From contig NATN01000002.1 in assembly GCA_002085355.1 (NCBI GenBank), positions 1-24,349 on the forward strand: a DNA stretch of 24,349 nucleotides, written 5' to 3'. Below the pieces are notes generated by a model. It ran no database searches and was not told where the DNA came from. It saw only the letters and a program-made list of their open reading frames with translations. Positions 8,322 to 15,518 of the stretch are shown here, piece by piece; position 1 is the first letter of the stretch; the number at the start of each line of letters is the position of its first letter. The translations under genes and the position numbers were made by a program. This stretch comes from Candidatus Zhuqueibacterota bacterium 4484_87 (GTDB taxonomy: Bacteria > Zhuqueibacterota > Zhuqueibacteria > Thermofontimicrobiales > Thermofontimicrobiaceae).

Positions 8322-8504
8322 AGCCGCTGAAGCGGCTAATTGGCTTGCGATGTTAATTTATGGGCACCACGATGAATCGTGGTGTTAATACAACCAACTT
8401 TTTGAACGAACACCATGCTTCAGTATGGTGGCGTAATACAAACCAAAAAGCAAATAGCTGCTTCAGCAGCTTACAAAATTATAAATAGACGGCTCAAGCT
8501 GAGC
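8322..8504. repeat. array of five short palindromes at ~45-bp spacing, mostly with TGAA/TTCA loops
   Basis: In the 304-bp gap between tctA and the DUF47 gene are hairpins at 8322-8337 (AGCCGC-TGAA-GCGGCT), 8365-8384 (CACCACGA-TGAA-TCGTGGTG), 8411-8430 (CACCATGC-TTCA-GTATGGTG, one G-T pair), 8456-8471 (AGCTGC-TTCA-GCAGCT) and 8492-8504 (GCTCA-AGC-TGAGC). Centres are 45, 46, 43 and 35 bp apart. The four-base loop is the same in the first four (TTCA is TGAA read on the other strand), while stems differ with pairing kept. Linkers after the second and third hairpins share TAATACAA(A)CCAA, and the fourth is followed by TACAAA. Hairpin 1 matches inverted hairpin 4, and hairpin 2 matches inverted hairpin 3. 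It resembles REP/BIME elements, but no transposase is nearby. Confidence 0.8.
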
Positions 8505-8556
8505 AGTTGCAAATAAAATAGTGACAATGATAAAAAAAAACAAAGGTATTGTTGGT

Positions 8557-9201
8557 ATGATGAAATTTTTTAACAAAACCGTTGTTCTCGAACGAATGAT
8601 CGATGAATTTCTCGATCTGGTGGGGAAATCTTCCCTCCATTTCAAAGAAGGCGTGAGATATTATCTGACGAAAAGATTCGAGGAATTTGAGGACAAGCTC
8701 AAAGTTGTGCGTGAACTGGAGCATGAAGCAGATGATATTCGCAGAGAGATCGAGACTCAGCTTTATGAACACACCCTTATCCCTGAATCACGCGGCGACG
8801 TACTGGCTATTTTGGAAAATATGGACAAAATAATCAATCGCACGAAATCCACGTTACTGGAATTTTCAGTGGAACAACCGGCAATTCCGAAAGAATTCAA
8901 CGATGAGTACCTCGAACTCACAGACCTCGTCGTGAGTTCAGCACAGGCGATCATCATGGCAGTTCGTTCCTTTTTTCGTGATATCAGCGCGGTTCGCGAC
9001 CACATCAATAAAGTTATTTTTTACGAGGAAGAGGCAGATAGGGTCGCGGAACGGTTGAAAAGAAAAGTATTTCGAACGGACATGAAATTATCTGAAAAAT
9101 TTCATTTGCGATATTTCGCGTTGCACATCGACAGTTTAGCGGATGATTCGGAAGACGTTGCAGACAGATTGGCTATTTACACCATTAAGCGATCAATTTA
9201 A
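8557..9201 (+). CDS. DUF47/PhoU-like phosphate transport regulator
   Basis: An all-helical cytoplasmic protein (~214 residues from this start) of the DUF47 family (TIGR00153-type, PhoU fold), with typical charged pattern ELEHEADDIRREIETQLYEHTLIP, the DVLAILENMDKIINRTKSTL helix and a C-terminal HIDSLADDSEDVADRL helix, whose acidic and histidine residues bind metals in PhoU relatives. Members are almost always paired with PiT transporters and thought to control their activity. The PiT gene begins 18 bp downstream. I place the start at ATG 8557 (AAAGGT 9 nt upstream; ATG 8560 equally possible); an in-frame GTG at 8521 has no ribosome site and would run close to the hairpin array. Confidence 0.88.
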   Translation: MMKFFNKTVVLERMIDEFLDLVGKSSLHFKEGVRYYLTKRFEEFEDKLKVVRELEHEADDIRREIETQLYEHTLIPESRGDVLAILENMDKIINRTKSTLLEFSVEQPAIPKEFNDEYLELTDLVVSSAQAIIMAVRSFFRDISAVRDHINKVIFYEEEADRVAERLKRKVFRTDMKLSEKFHLRYFALHIDSLADDSEDVADRLAIYTIKRSI

Positions 9202-9219
9202 AGGAGAAGGTTACCAAAA

Positions 9220-10692
9220 ATGTTATTATTTTTCTTATCAAGCGGATTATTTTTGGGGTGGTCGCTGGGCGCCAACGACGCTTCCAACGTTTTCGGCACC
9301 GCAGTCGCAACGCGAATGGTAAAATTCAAGACAGCCGCTTACGTGTGCAGTATCTTTATCGTTCTGGGCGCAGTTATCTCCGGTGCTGGTGCGTCACACA
9401 CGTTGGGCAAATTGGGCGCAGTGAATGCCATCGCCGGGTCATTCATGGTAGCGCTGGCGGCAGCATTTACTGTTTACTGGATGACACGCGCCGGGCTGCC
9501 TGTCTCCACTTCTCAGGCAATTGTCGGCGCCATCATCGGTTGGAATTTCTTTAGCGGCACGCTCACCGATTACAATTCCCTGACAAAAATCGTGACTACC
9601 TGGGTCATTTGTCCTTTTCTGGCAGCCGCGATTTCCATTGTACTCTACAAAATCGCCAAATTATTTTTGAGTACAGCAAAAATCCATTTGTTGCGAATGG
9701 ATTCGTACACCCGAATTTCATTGATATTCGTCGGAGCTTTTGGTTCTTATTCTCTGGGCGCCAATAACATCGCCAACGTAATGGGAGTGTTTGTGCCCGT
9801 CGCGCCTTTCAAGTCACTAAACTTTTTCGGCATTTTCCATTTCTCCAGCGCCCAGCAATTGTTCTTTTTAGGTGCTGTCGCCATATCCGTAGGCGTGTTT
9901 ACTTATTCCTATCGCGTGATGACAACCGTCGGAAATGAGCTGGTAAAATTAACCCCGATCGCAGCATTGATCGTTGTGCTTTCTGAGTCCATCGTTTTAT
10001 TCCTTTTTGCCTCGGAAAGTTTGTCTAACTGGCTGATTTCTCACGGATTGCCCAGTATTCCGCTGGTACCTGTCTCCAGTTCTCAGGCTGTGGTTGGCGC
10101 TGTTCTGGGTATCGGCATTGCCCGCGGCGGAAAAGGCATTAAATTCAAAACTTTGGGCAACATTGCCGTGGGCTGGATCGCAACCCCGGTTGCCGCGGCG
10201 CTCATCAGCTTCTTCGCCCTGTTTTTCCTGCAGAATGTTTTCAATCAGGAGGTTTACCGCCCGGTTCAATACGAAATCACTCAAGAGACAATTGCTAAAT
10301 TGAACGAAAAGCATGATGACATTACCTCTATTCAGGATTTAAAAAATATCCGCTTTGCCGATGCAGTAGCTTTCAAGAAAGCGATTCGGCAAAAAATTAA
10401 TGATAGGAAATTAGAGAAAGATCTTTTTATCTTTGCTGAAATCGATTCATTTCACATAGACAAGATAAAGTTCAAAATTCTGGATCAGAAAATGTTCACT
10501 CAGGAGCAATTGCGCGCTGTTCGGCAGTTGATCGGTAAAGAATTTTCTCACAAATGGCAATTTTACGACCAACTTTTACAATATTCGGATGACTGGAAAA
10601 AGTTGCCAAATGAGGATAAAAATAAAAAATATAACAAAGAAATAGAGGAGAAATTGAATTACCTATTTGACACTTTTCGCGTACAACATTAG
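9220..10692 (+). CDS. pit: PiT-family inorganic phosphate transporter with long C-terminal extension
   Basis: 490 residues. The first ~340 form a PHO4/PiT membrane domain of about 10 helices, with duplicated signatures GANDASNVFGTAVATRM and LGANNIANVMGVFVP, and the paired PVSTSQAIVGAIIG and PVSSSQAVVGAVLG re-entrant motifs. PiT proteins import phosphate (often as metal phosphate) with H+ or Na+. After the last helix (about residue 343) a hydrophilic tail of ~145 residues follows, rich in lysine and glutamate and predicted helical (LNEKHDDITSIQDLKN, then KKAIRQKINDRKLEKDLF). Ordinary PiT proteins of this length class end near the membrane, so this tail is unusual and may be a regulatory contact for the DUF47 partner. 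AAGGAGAAGG precedes the ATG. Confidence 0.93.
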   Translation: MLLFFLSSGLFLGWSLGANDASNVFGTAVATRMVKFKTAAYVCSIFIVLGAVISGAGASHTLGKLGAVNAIAGSFMVALAAAFTVYWMTRAGLPVSTSQAIVGAIIGWNFFSGTLTDYNSLTKIVTTWVICPFLAAAISIVLYKIAKLFLSTAKIHLLRMDSYTRISLIFVGAFGSYSLGANNIANVMGVFVPVAPFKSLNFFGIFHFSSAQQLFFLGAVAISVGVFTYSYRVMTTVGNELVKLTPIAALIVVLSESIVLFLFASESLSNWLISHGLPSIPLVPVSSSQAVVGAVLGIGIARGGKGIKFKTLGNIAVGWIATPVAAALISFFALFFLQNVFNQEVYRPVQYEITQETIAKLNEKHDDITSIQDLKNIRFADAVAFKKAIRQKINDRKLEKDLFIFAEIDSFHIDKIKFKILDQKMFTQEQLRAVRQLIGKEFSHKWQFYDQLLQYSDDWKKLPNEDKNKKYNKEIEEKLNYLFDTFRVQH

Positions 10693-10787
10693 AATAAATT
10701 CACAAATTTCTTTGATATTTTTTGAAAACAGATTGCAAAAATAGAATCTCTTTAAACACAAAACAAAAATCAGGACAGGAGGAAACA

Positions 10788-12011
10788 ATGAAATTTCGAA
10801 CAATTTTCATCGGTTTATTCATCTTTCTAATTTTTTCAACGTTACAGGTGAATGGACAGACCCGAATTGTGGAACAGGGGAAAACTGAATGGGATCAGGG
10901 GATTCTCTTTTTCCGTTCAAACGACGGCAACTTTTCCACTCGTTTTGATGTTCGTATGTTCATCAATGGCGCCTATTTTTTTGAAAACAAAAACGAGCTC
11001 AGCAATGGTACTCATTTGCGAAAAGGTAGATTTGCCATGAAAACCACCCTCTGGAAAACCTGGCGCGCTGAGTGGGACATTGATGTTGCGGAAGGCGTCG
11101 TCGAAGTGAAAGATATGTTCTTCAGCTACGCCGGACTGAATAATTCCCATATCAAAGTGGGTAATTTTAAAATGCCTTTGGGACTCAATGAGTTGACTTC
11201 TTCCCGTTATCAGACGTTCGTTGAGCGCGCTTATCCCATGTTAGCTTTTGAAACCGACCGCCGCCTTGGCATTGAATATTCCAAGTGGGGCAACAAGTGG
11301 AATGTAAGAGCTGCTGTTTATGGGCAAACCATGGACACAGAAAAAAATAAAACAAAAGACGAAACAGGCAACGGAGCAGCTATTCGATTGGCAATCGCGC
11401 CGGTTTTGAATCAGGAAATGATTCTGCACGCCGGAGTTGCAGCGGTGTACCAAAAACCAGATGATGAAACCAACGCAGTAAAATTCAATAGCGAGCCCGA
11501 AACCAAAATTGGTGATGTAGAAATTTTGGACACGGACAACATTTTTAATGTTGATCATTTCACAAGAGTGGGGCTTGAAGGCGTCGCCTCTTATAAAAGC
11601 TTCACTCTGCAGAGCGAATATATTCAAACCGATGTCAGCCGCATGAATGGCTATCAGAATGCAACTTTCAGTGGCAGCTACGCATTTTTGAGCTGGGTTA
11701 TCACCGGAGAATCCAAGCCATGGGATCCGACGCAGGGTGAATTCGGCCCAATCGTACCCAAATCCGACAAGCTGGGCGCCTGGGAACTGGCAGTACGCTT
11801 TAGTCATCTGGATCTGACCGACGAAACCGCCGGTATTTTTGGCGGCATGGCAAATAATATCACTGTTGGTTTGAACTGGTACGCTAATCCCAATGTGCGT
11901 TTTCTGTTAAACTACACATTAGTGGATAATTCAAAATTCGCCACTGGCGACGGCTTTATCGGAGATGATGATTTCAGCGTAATCCATGCGTTGGCAATGG
12001 TCTATTTCTAA
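10788..12011 (+). CDS. phosphate-selective porin (OprP/OprO type)
   Basis: 407 residues with a Sec signal peptide (basic start, hydrophobic FIGLFIFLIFSTLQV, cleavage after VNGQ). The mature protein is a beta-barrel of alternating aromatic strands. The segment VGNFKMPLGLNELTSSRYQTFVERAYPMLAFE is the characteristic Porin_O_P signature, and the chain ends in an aromatic residue (AMVYF), as outer-membrane barrels do. Function: diffusion of phosphate or other anions across the outer membrane, feeding the PiT system upstream. GGAGGAAAC directly before the ATG at 10788 fixes the start; an in-frame TTG further upstream (10722) lacks support. The 95-bp gap after the PiT gene has no clear terminator, so it may be co-transcribed. 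Confidence 0.85.
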   Translation: MKFRTIFIGLFIFLIFSTLQVNGQTRIVEQGKTEWDQGILFFRSNDGNFSTRFDVRMFINGAYFFENKNELSNGTHLRKGRFAMKTTLWKTWRAEWDIDVAEGVVEVKDMFFSYAGLNNSHIKVGNFKMPLGLNELTSSRYQTFVERAYPMLAFETDRRLGIEYSKWGNKWNVRAAVYGQTMDTEKNKTKDETGNGAAIRLAIAPVLNQEMILHAGVAAVYQKPDDETNAVKFNSEPETKIGDVEILDTDNIFNVDHFTRVGLEGVASYKSFTLQSEYIQTDVSRMNGYQNATFSGSYAFLSWVITGESKPWDPTQGEFGPIVPKSDKLGAWELAVRFSHLDLTDETAGIFGGMANNITVGLNWYANPNVRFLLNYTLVDNSKFATGDGFIGDDDFSVIHALAMVYF

Positions 12012-12048
12012 ATTTTAAAGATCAAATTCTGTATCATTATTCATCAGA

Positions 12049-12077
12049 TTGTAATATGGGTTATTTATTTTTACTAT
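12049..12077 (+). promoter_or_regulatory. weak candidate promoter for the lamin-tail lipoprotein
   Basis: TTGTAA (12049-12054), a 17-bp spacer and TACTAT (12072-12077) form a moderate -35/-10 pair in the AT-rich gap after the porin, about 23 bp before the ATG. Such matches are easy to find by chance in DNA this AT-rich. Confidence 0.25.
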
Positions 12078-12099
12078 AAAATTAGTTAAGGAGATAATT

Positions 12100-13401
12100 A
12101 TGAAGTTCTCAAAATTATTCATTATCGCCGCACTGGGAATGCTTTTCCTGTTCGGATGCAGTTTAGATGAGTCCACTTCTCCGAATAACACTCCCAGCAA
12201 CAGCGATATCAAGCTAGTCATTAACGAAATTTTAGCCAGCAATGATGCGGCAAATACTGATGAAAACGGTGAATACGATGACTGGTTTGAAATTTACAAT
12301 ACCGGCACAGAAGCTGTAAACATCGGCGGGATGTACGTCACTGATGATTTGCAGGATCTGAAAAAATGGCAAATTCCCACGGATAAACCGGAACAGACAA
12401 CCATCCCTGCCGGCGGATTTTTAGTCATCTGGGCTGACGGGCAAATGGATCAGGGAGTGCTTCACGTAGATTTTAAATTATCCAGCGGTGGTGAGGACGT
12501 AGCTATAGTGGAATCCAACGGTTTAACAATCATTGATTCTTATACTTTTGGGCCGCAGCAAACAGATGTTTCAATAGGAAGAAATCCCGACGGCAGTGAT
12601 AATTGGGTTTCTTTTTCCAAACCGACTCCGGGAGCATCCAACTCCGGTGCGCCGACAAATGTCGCGCCGCAAATCAGGAACGTGAGTATCAGTCCGGATT
12701 CGCTCACTGAATCCACTCCGGTGACAATCAGCGCAGAAGTGACCGATGAGAATGATAATTTGAGCACAGTGAAATTAACCTATGGCAAAAAAGATTCAAT
12801 CAACACAACTGTGGATATGTCGCTGGACGGCTCACTGTACAAAGCAGCGTTAGGCACCTTCTCCGACGGTACAGTGATTTACTTTTTCATCGTTGCCATA
12901 GATGCCGAAGGAGAAACTGCGAAAACCGACACTCTGTCTTTCAGCGTTGGTTACATCCCGCCAACTCTTTACATAAATGAATTTTTAGCAAGCAATGACG
13001 CCAATTATGCGGATGAAAATGGCGAATATGATGACTGGATTGAAATTTACAATCCGGGCCCGAATCCGATTGACATTGGTGGTATGTACATTTCCGATGA
13101 TAAAACAGACCTCACAACATGGCAGATTCCCACTACAGATCCGGGAAAAACGACAATTCCGGCAGGTGGTTTTTTAGTATTGTGGGCTGATAAACAATCG
13201 GAACAAGGTATATTACATGTTGAAATCAAGCTTTCTGGAAGTGGTGAAGATGTTGTTCTCACAGCTCCGAACGGAACTACTATTATTGATTCCTACACTT
13301 TCGGAGAACAGTCAACAGATGTTTCCATGGGCAGAATGCCGGACGGAAGCGACAATTGGGTGACTTTTACCACACCCACACCAGGCGCTTCCAATCATTA
13401 A
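12100..13401 (+). CDS. lipoprotein with two lamin-tail domains
   Basis: 433 residues. The N-terminus is a lipoprotein signal (KLFIIAALGMLFLFGC, lipobox LFGC). Residues ~38-185 and ~290-432 are two lamin-tail (LTD) domains, each starting INE(I/F)LASND, with DDW(F/I)EIYN, IGGMY(V/I)(T/S)DD, WQIPT, TIPAGGFLV and ending in a PTPGASN turn. Between them lies an immunoglobulin-like domain of about 100 residues (ISPDSLTESTPVTISAEVTDEND). No catalytic domain is present. Bacterial LTDs occur on secreted phosphatases, phytases and nucleases and are thought to mediate binding or anchoring. AAGGAG is 6 nt before the ATG. The next gene starts 3 bp after the stop, so the two are co-transcribed. Likely location: outer membrane, facing the outside or periplasm. 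Confidence 0.88.
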   Translation: MKFSKLFIIAALGMLFLFGCSLDESTSPNNTPSNSDIKLVINEILASNDAANTDENGEYDDWFEIYNTGTEAVNIGGMYVTDDLQDLKKWQIPTDKPEQTTIPAGGFLVIWADGQMDQGVLHVDFKLSSGGEDVAIVESNGLTIIDSYTFGPQQTDVSIGRNPDGSDNWVSFSKPTPGASNSGAPTNVAPQIRNVSISPDSLTESTPVTISAEVTDENDNLSTVKLTYGKKDSINTTVDMSLDGSLYKAALGTFSDGTVIYFFIVAIDAEGETAKTDTLSFSVGYIPPTLYINEFLASNDANYADENGEYDDWIEIYNPGPNPIDIGGMYISDDKTDLTTWQIPTTDPGKTTIPAGGFLVLWADKQSEQGILHVEIKLSGSGEDVVLTAPNGTTIIDSYTFGEQSTDVSMGRMPDGSDNWVTFTTPTPGASNH

Positions 13402-15125
13402 AGAATGAATCAAATGAAGAAAATTTTTCTATTTACAATACTTTTACTCGGAAGCTGCAGCATTCATGAAAAGGAAGTGTTGCAGCCTTCCGATTCTCGG
13501 TTGCAACTAATTCAAGCACACCGCATGGAAGTAACTGAACCTTCGGGGTTATCACTGGATAAAAGCCGTCAATTTTTATGGACAGTGAACGATCCACCTT
13601 CCAATCAGGTGTACAAAATTGACCTGACAGGAAAAATCATAGAGACGCTGACCTATTCAGGGGATGATCTGGAAGGTGTCACGTGCGATATTTCCGAAGA
13701 TGCGTTGTGGATTGCTGAAGAAAGCAAACGGGAAATAGTCAAAATTTCTTTTACCGGCGAAGAACTGGAAAGACACCCAATTGCCATCAGCGGGAACAGC
13801 AAAAACGGTCTCGAAGGTATTACAATGACACGGGATGGCGAAATTTGGTTGGTAAATGAAAAAGATCCGGGTGAGCTCATTCAGCTAACATCGGATTTTT
13901 CGATTAAATACCAATTTGTGCTTTCTGTAGCAACAGACTATTCCGGTATCTGTGCAGACACAACTGATGGCAGATTTTGGGTTGTGAGCGACGAAAGCCA
14001 GCTATTGTTTCTCTGGGATAAAAAAAATGGAGTCATTGAGCAGTACTCTCTTCCATTTAAAAAAGCCGAAGGCATAGCTGTTGATTTTGACAATGATCTG
14101 TTTTATATCGTCAGCGATTCTGAACAAAAACTTTATGTTTTTAAAATAGCAAATTAATCCAATAACTTAAGGAGAAAAACCATGAACAAAAAGCTACCAA
14201 TTTTAATGATTCTGGGAGCCTTGCTGCTTTCCTTTTCGCTGGGAAACGCGCAAACTCTTCTGATCAACGAATTTCTCGCCAGTAACGACTCAACTCTCGC
14301 CGACGAATACGGTGATTTCGATGACTGGGTTGAAATTTACAACGCCAGTAGCGATCCGATCGACATCGGTGGAATGTACATCACTGATGATTTAACCGAT
14401 CCGACGACGTGGCAAATTCCTGATACTTCCGCAGATTTGACAACTATTCCGCCGAAAGGTTTTTTGATCATCTGGTGTGATAAGGAATCTGAAGAAGGCG
14501 TGCTCCATGCTGAAATCAAGTTGAGCGGCGGTGGCGAACAAATTGGGATTTTTGCAGCAGACGGCGTCACTCCCATTGATACGCTCACTTTCGGCGAGCA
14601 AACAACCGATGTCTCCTACGGCAGGACAACAGACGGCGGCGATGAATGGGCATTTTTCACTGAGCCCACGCCTGGCAGAATCAACAATCCAAACCTCATG
14701 CTTTACATCAATGAATTTCTCGCCAGCAACGACACCACTTTCGCGGACGAATTTGGCGGTTATGATGACTGGATTGAAATTTACAACGCTGGCGACGAGC
14801 CGGTTGATGTTGGCGGCATGTACATCACTGACGACCTGGCGGACACTACGCAGTGGCAGATTCCTGCCAATCGCCCTGATTCGACAACCATTGCCCCGGG
14901 AGGCTTCCTCTTGCTGTGGTGCGACAAAGAATCGGAGCAGGGTGTGTTGCACGTAGAATTCAAATTAAGCGGTGGCGGCGAACAGATTGGTCTTTTTGCC
15001 TCCGACGGATTAACAGCTATCGATACTTTGACTTACGGCGATCAGAACACAGACGTTTCCTATGGCAGACTTCCGGACGGCAGCGATCACTGGGAATATT
15101 TTACCACACCAACGCCCGGAAAAAC
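12211..15125 (+). repeat. four diverged copies of a ~430-bp lamin-tail module in two genes
   Basis: LTD modules occupy roughly 12211-12645, 12967-13395, 14260-14690 and 14701-15120. Protein identity between copies is high (DDWxEIYN, IGGMY, TTIPxGGFLxxW, SxGGE). A 26-bp stretch at 13027-13052 is exactly repeated at 14761-14786, covering the YDDWIEIYN codons. The pattern indicates duplication within and between the two genes, with the propeller lipoprotein gene lying between the pairs. Confidence 0.85.
13405..14157 (+). CDS. SdiA-regulated-like beta-propeller lipoprotein
   Basis: 250 residues with a lipoprotein signal (MKKIFLFTILLLGSCSI, lipobox LLGSC). The mature part matches the SdiA-regulated/YjiK-type propeller: EPSGLSLDKSRQFLWTVND, then repeated blade motifs such as DLEGVTCDISEDALWIAEE, GLEGITMTRDGEIWLVNE, YSGICADTTDGRFWVVSD and EGIAVDFDNDLFYIVSD. 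The family is structurally close to beta-propeller phytases and esterase-like phytases, but members are uncharacterised, and enzymatic activity is not shown here. The acidic E-G and N-D/E pairs at each blade could bind calcium. It starts 3 bp after the lamin-tail lipoprotein; ATG 13414 is an alternative start. The gene to its right is again a lamin-tail protein, so the three probably form one surface module. Confidence 0.75.
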   Translation: MNQMKKIFLFTILLLGSCSIHEKEVLQPSDSRLQLIQAHRMEVTEPSGLSLDKSRQFLWTVNDPPSNQVYKIDLTGKIIETLTYSGDDLEGVTCDISEDALWIAEESKREIVKISFTGEELERHPIAISGNSKNGLEGITMTRDGEIWLVNEKDPGELIQLTSDFSIKYQFVLSVATDYSGICADTTDGRFWVVSDESQLLFLWDKKNGVIEQYSLPFKKAEGIAVDFDNDLFYIVSDSEQKLYVFKIAN

Positions 15126-15450
15126 GAACTCGACGACTGGTATTACAGACCGGGCAAGGAAAAATCTGGCGACTGATTTTCAGCTCGGCCAAAATTTCCC
15201 GAATCCATTCAATCCGGAAACGATGATTTCTTTCCGGCTTCCCCAATCAGAAAAAGTCATGCTGACAATTTTTAATGTTCAGGGGAAAGAAATCAGAAAT
15301 TTGATCAATGATGAATTTTCAGCAGGGTCGCACCGCATAAAATGGGACGGTAGAGACAATAGCGGCAACTTTGTTGCTTCTGGTGTCTATTTGTACAAAA
15401 TTACTGCCGGCGATTTTCATCAAGCACGAAAAATGCTCCTGCTGAAGTAG
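14182..15450 (+). CDS. secreted double lamin-tail protein with Por/T9SS-type C-terminal sorting domain
   Basis: 422 residues. Signal peptide residues 1-24 (ends LGNAQ). Two lamin-tail domains at ~27-170 and ~173-315 closely resemble those of the lipoprotein two genes upstream. A short linker leads to a C-terminal sorting domain (~330-422) with the classic QNFPNPFNPET, FNVQGKEIRNL, GSHRIKWDGRDNSG and SGVYLYKITAG motifs. Such domains direct cargo through the type IX/Por pathway or related systems in FCB bacteria, so the protein should be surface-attached or released. No enzyme domain is present. AAGGAG lies before the ATG. The gene ends the long co-directional run and is followed by a strong terminator. 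Role is inferred: surface binding, possibly linked to the phosphate genes upstream. Confidence 0.9.
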   Translation: MNKKLPILMILGALLLSFSLGNAQTLLINEFLASNDSTLADEYGDFDDWVEIYNASSDPIDIGGMYITDDLTDPTTWQIPDTSADLTTIPPKGFLIIWCDKESEEGVLHAEIKLSGGGEQIGIFAADGVTPIDTLTFGEQTTDVSYGRTTDGGDEWAFFTEPTPGRINNPNLMLYINEFLASNDTTFADEFGGYDDWIEIYNAGDEPVDVGGMYITDDLADTTQWQIPANRPDSTTIAPGGFLLLWCDKESEQGVLHVEFKLSGGGEQIGLFASDGLTAIDTLTYGDQNTDVSYGRLPDGSDHWEYFTTPTPGKTNSTTGITDRARKNLATDFQLGQNFPNPFNPETMISFRLPQSEKVMLTIFNVQGKEIRNLINDEFSAGSHRIKWDGRDNSGNFVASGVYLYKITAGDFHQARKMLLLK

Positions 15451-15466
15451 GAAGAGACTTTCGACC

Positions 15467-15507
15467 AAAAAAGCCCCTCTACGTGAAGTGAGGGGCTTTA
15501 ATTTTTA
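15467..15507. terminator. bidirectional rho-independent terminator
   Basis: A 10-bp perfect stem (AAAGCCCCTC at 15470-15479 with GAGGGGCTTT at 15490-15499) and a 10-nt loop are flanked by A's on the left and a T-rich tract on the right. It lies between the convergent lamin-tail gene (+) and the thioredoxin lipoprotein gene (-), so it can serve both. Confidence 0.85.
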
Positions 15508-15518
15508 CAAAACCGATT

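Noticed and set aside
8322..8504. CRISPR array
   Set aside because: The spacing is regular, but the repeated units are not identical: stems vary and only the loop and short linkers recur. No cas genes are present.
10714..10734. Sigma-54-like site before the porin (TTGAAAACAGATTGCA)
   Set aside because: The -12 TTGCA is good, but the -24 box has only one of the two required G's.
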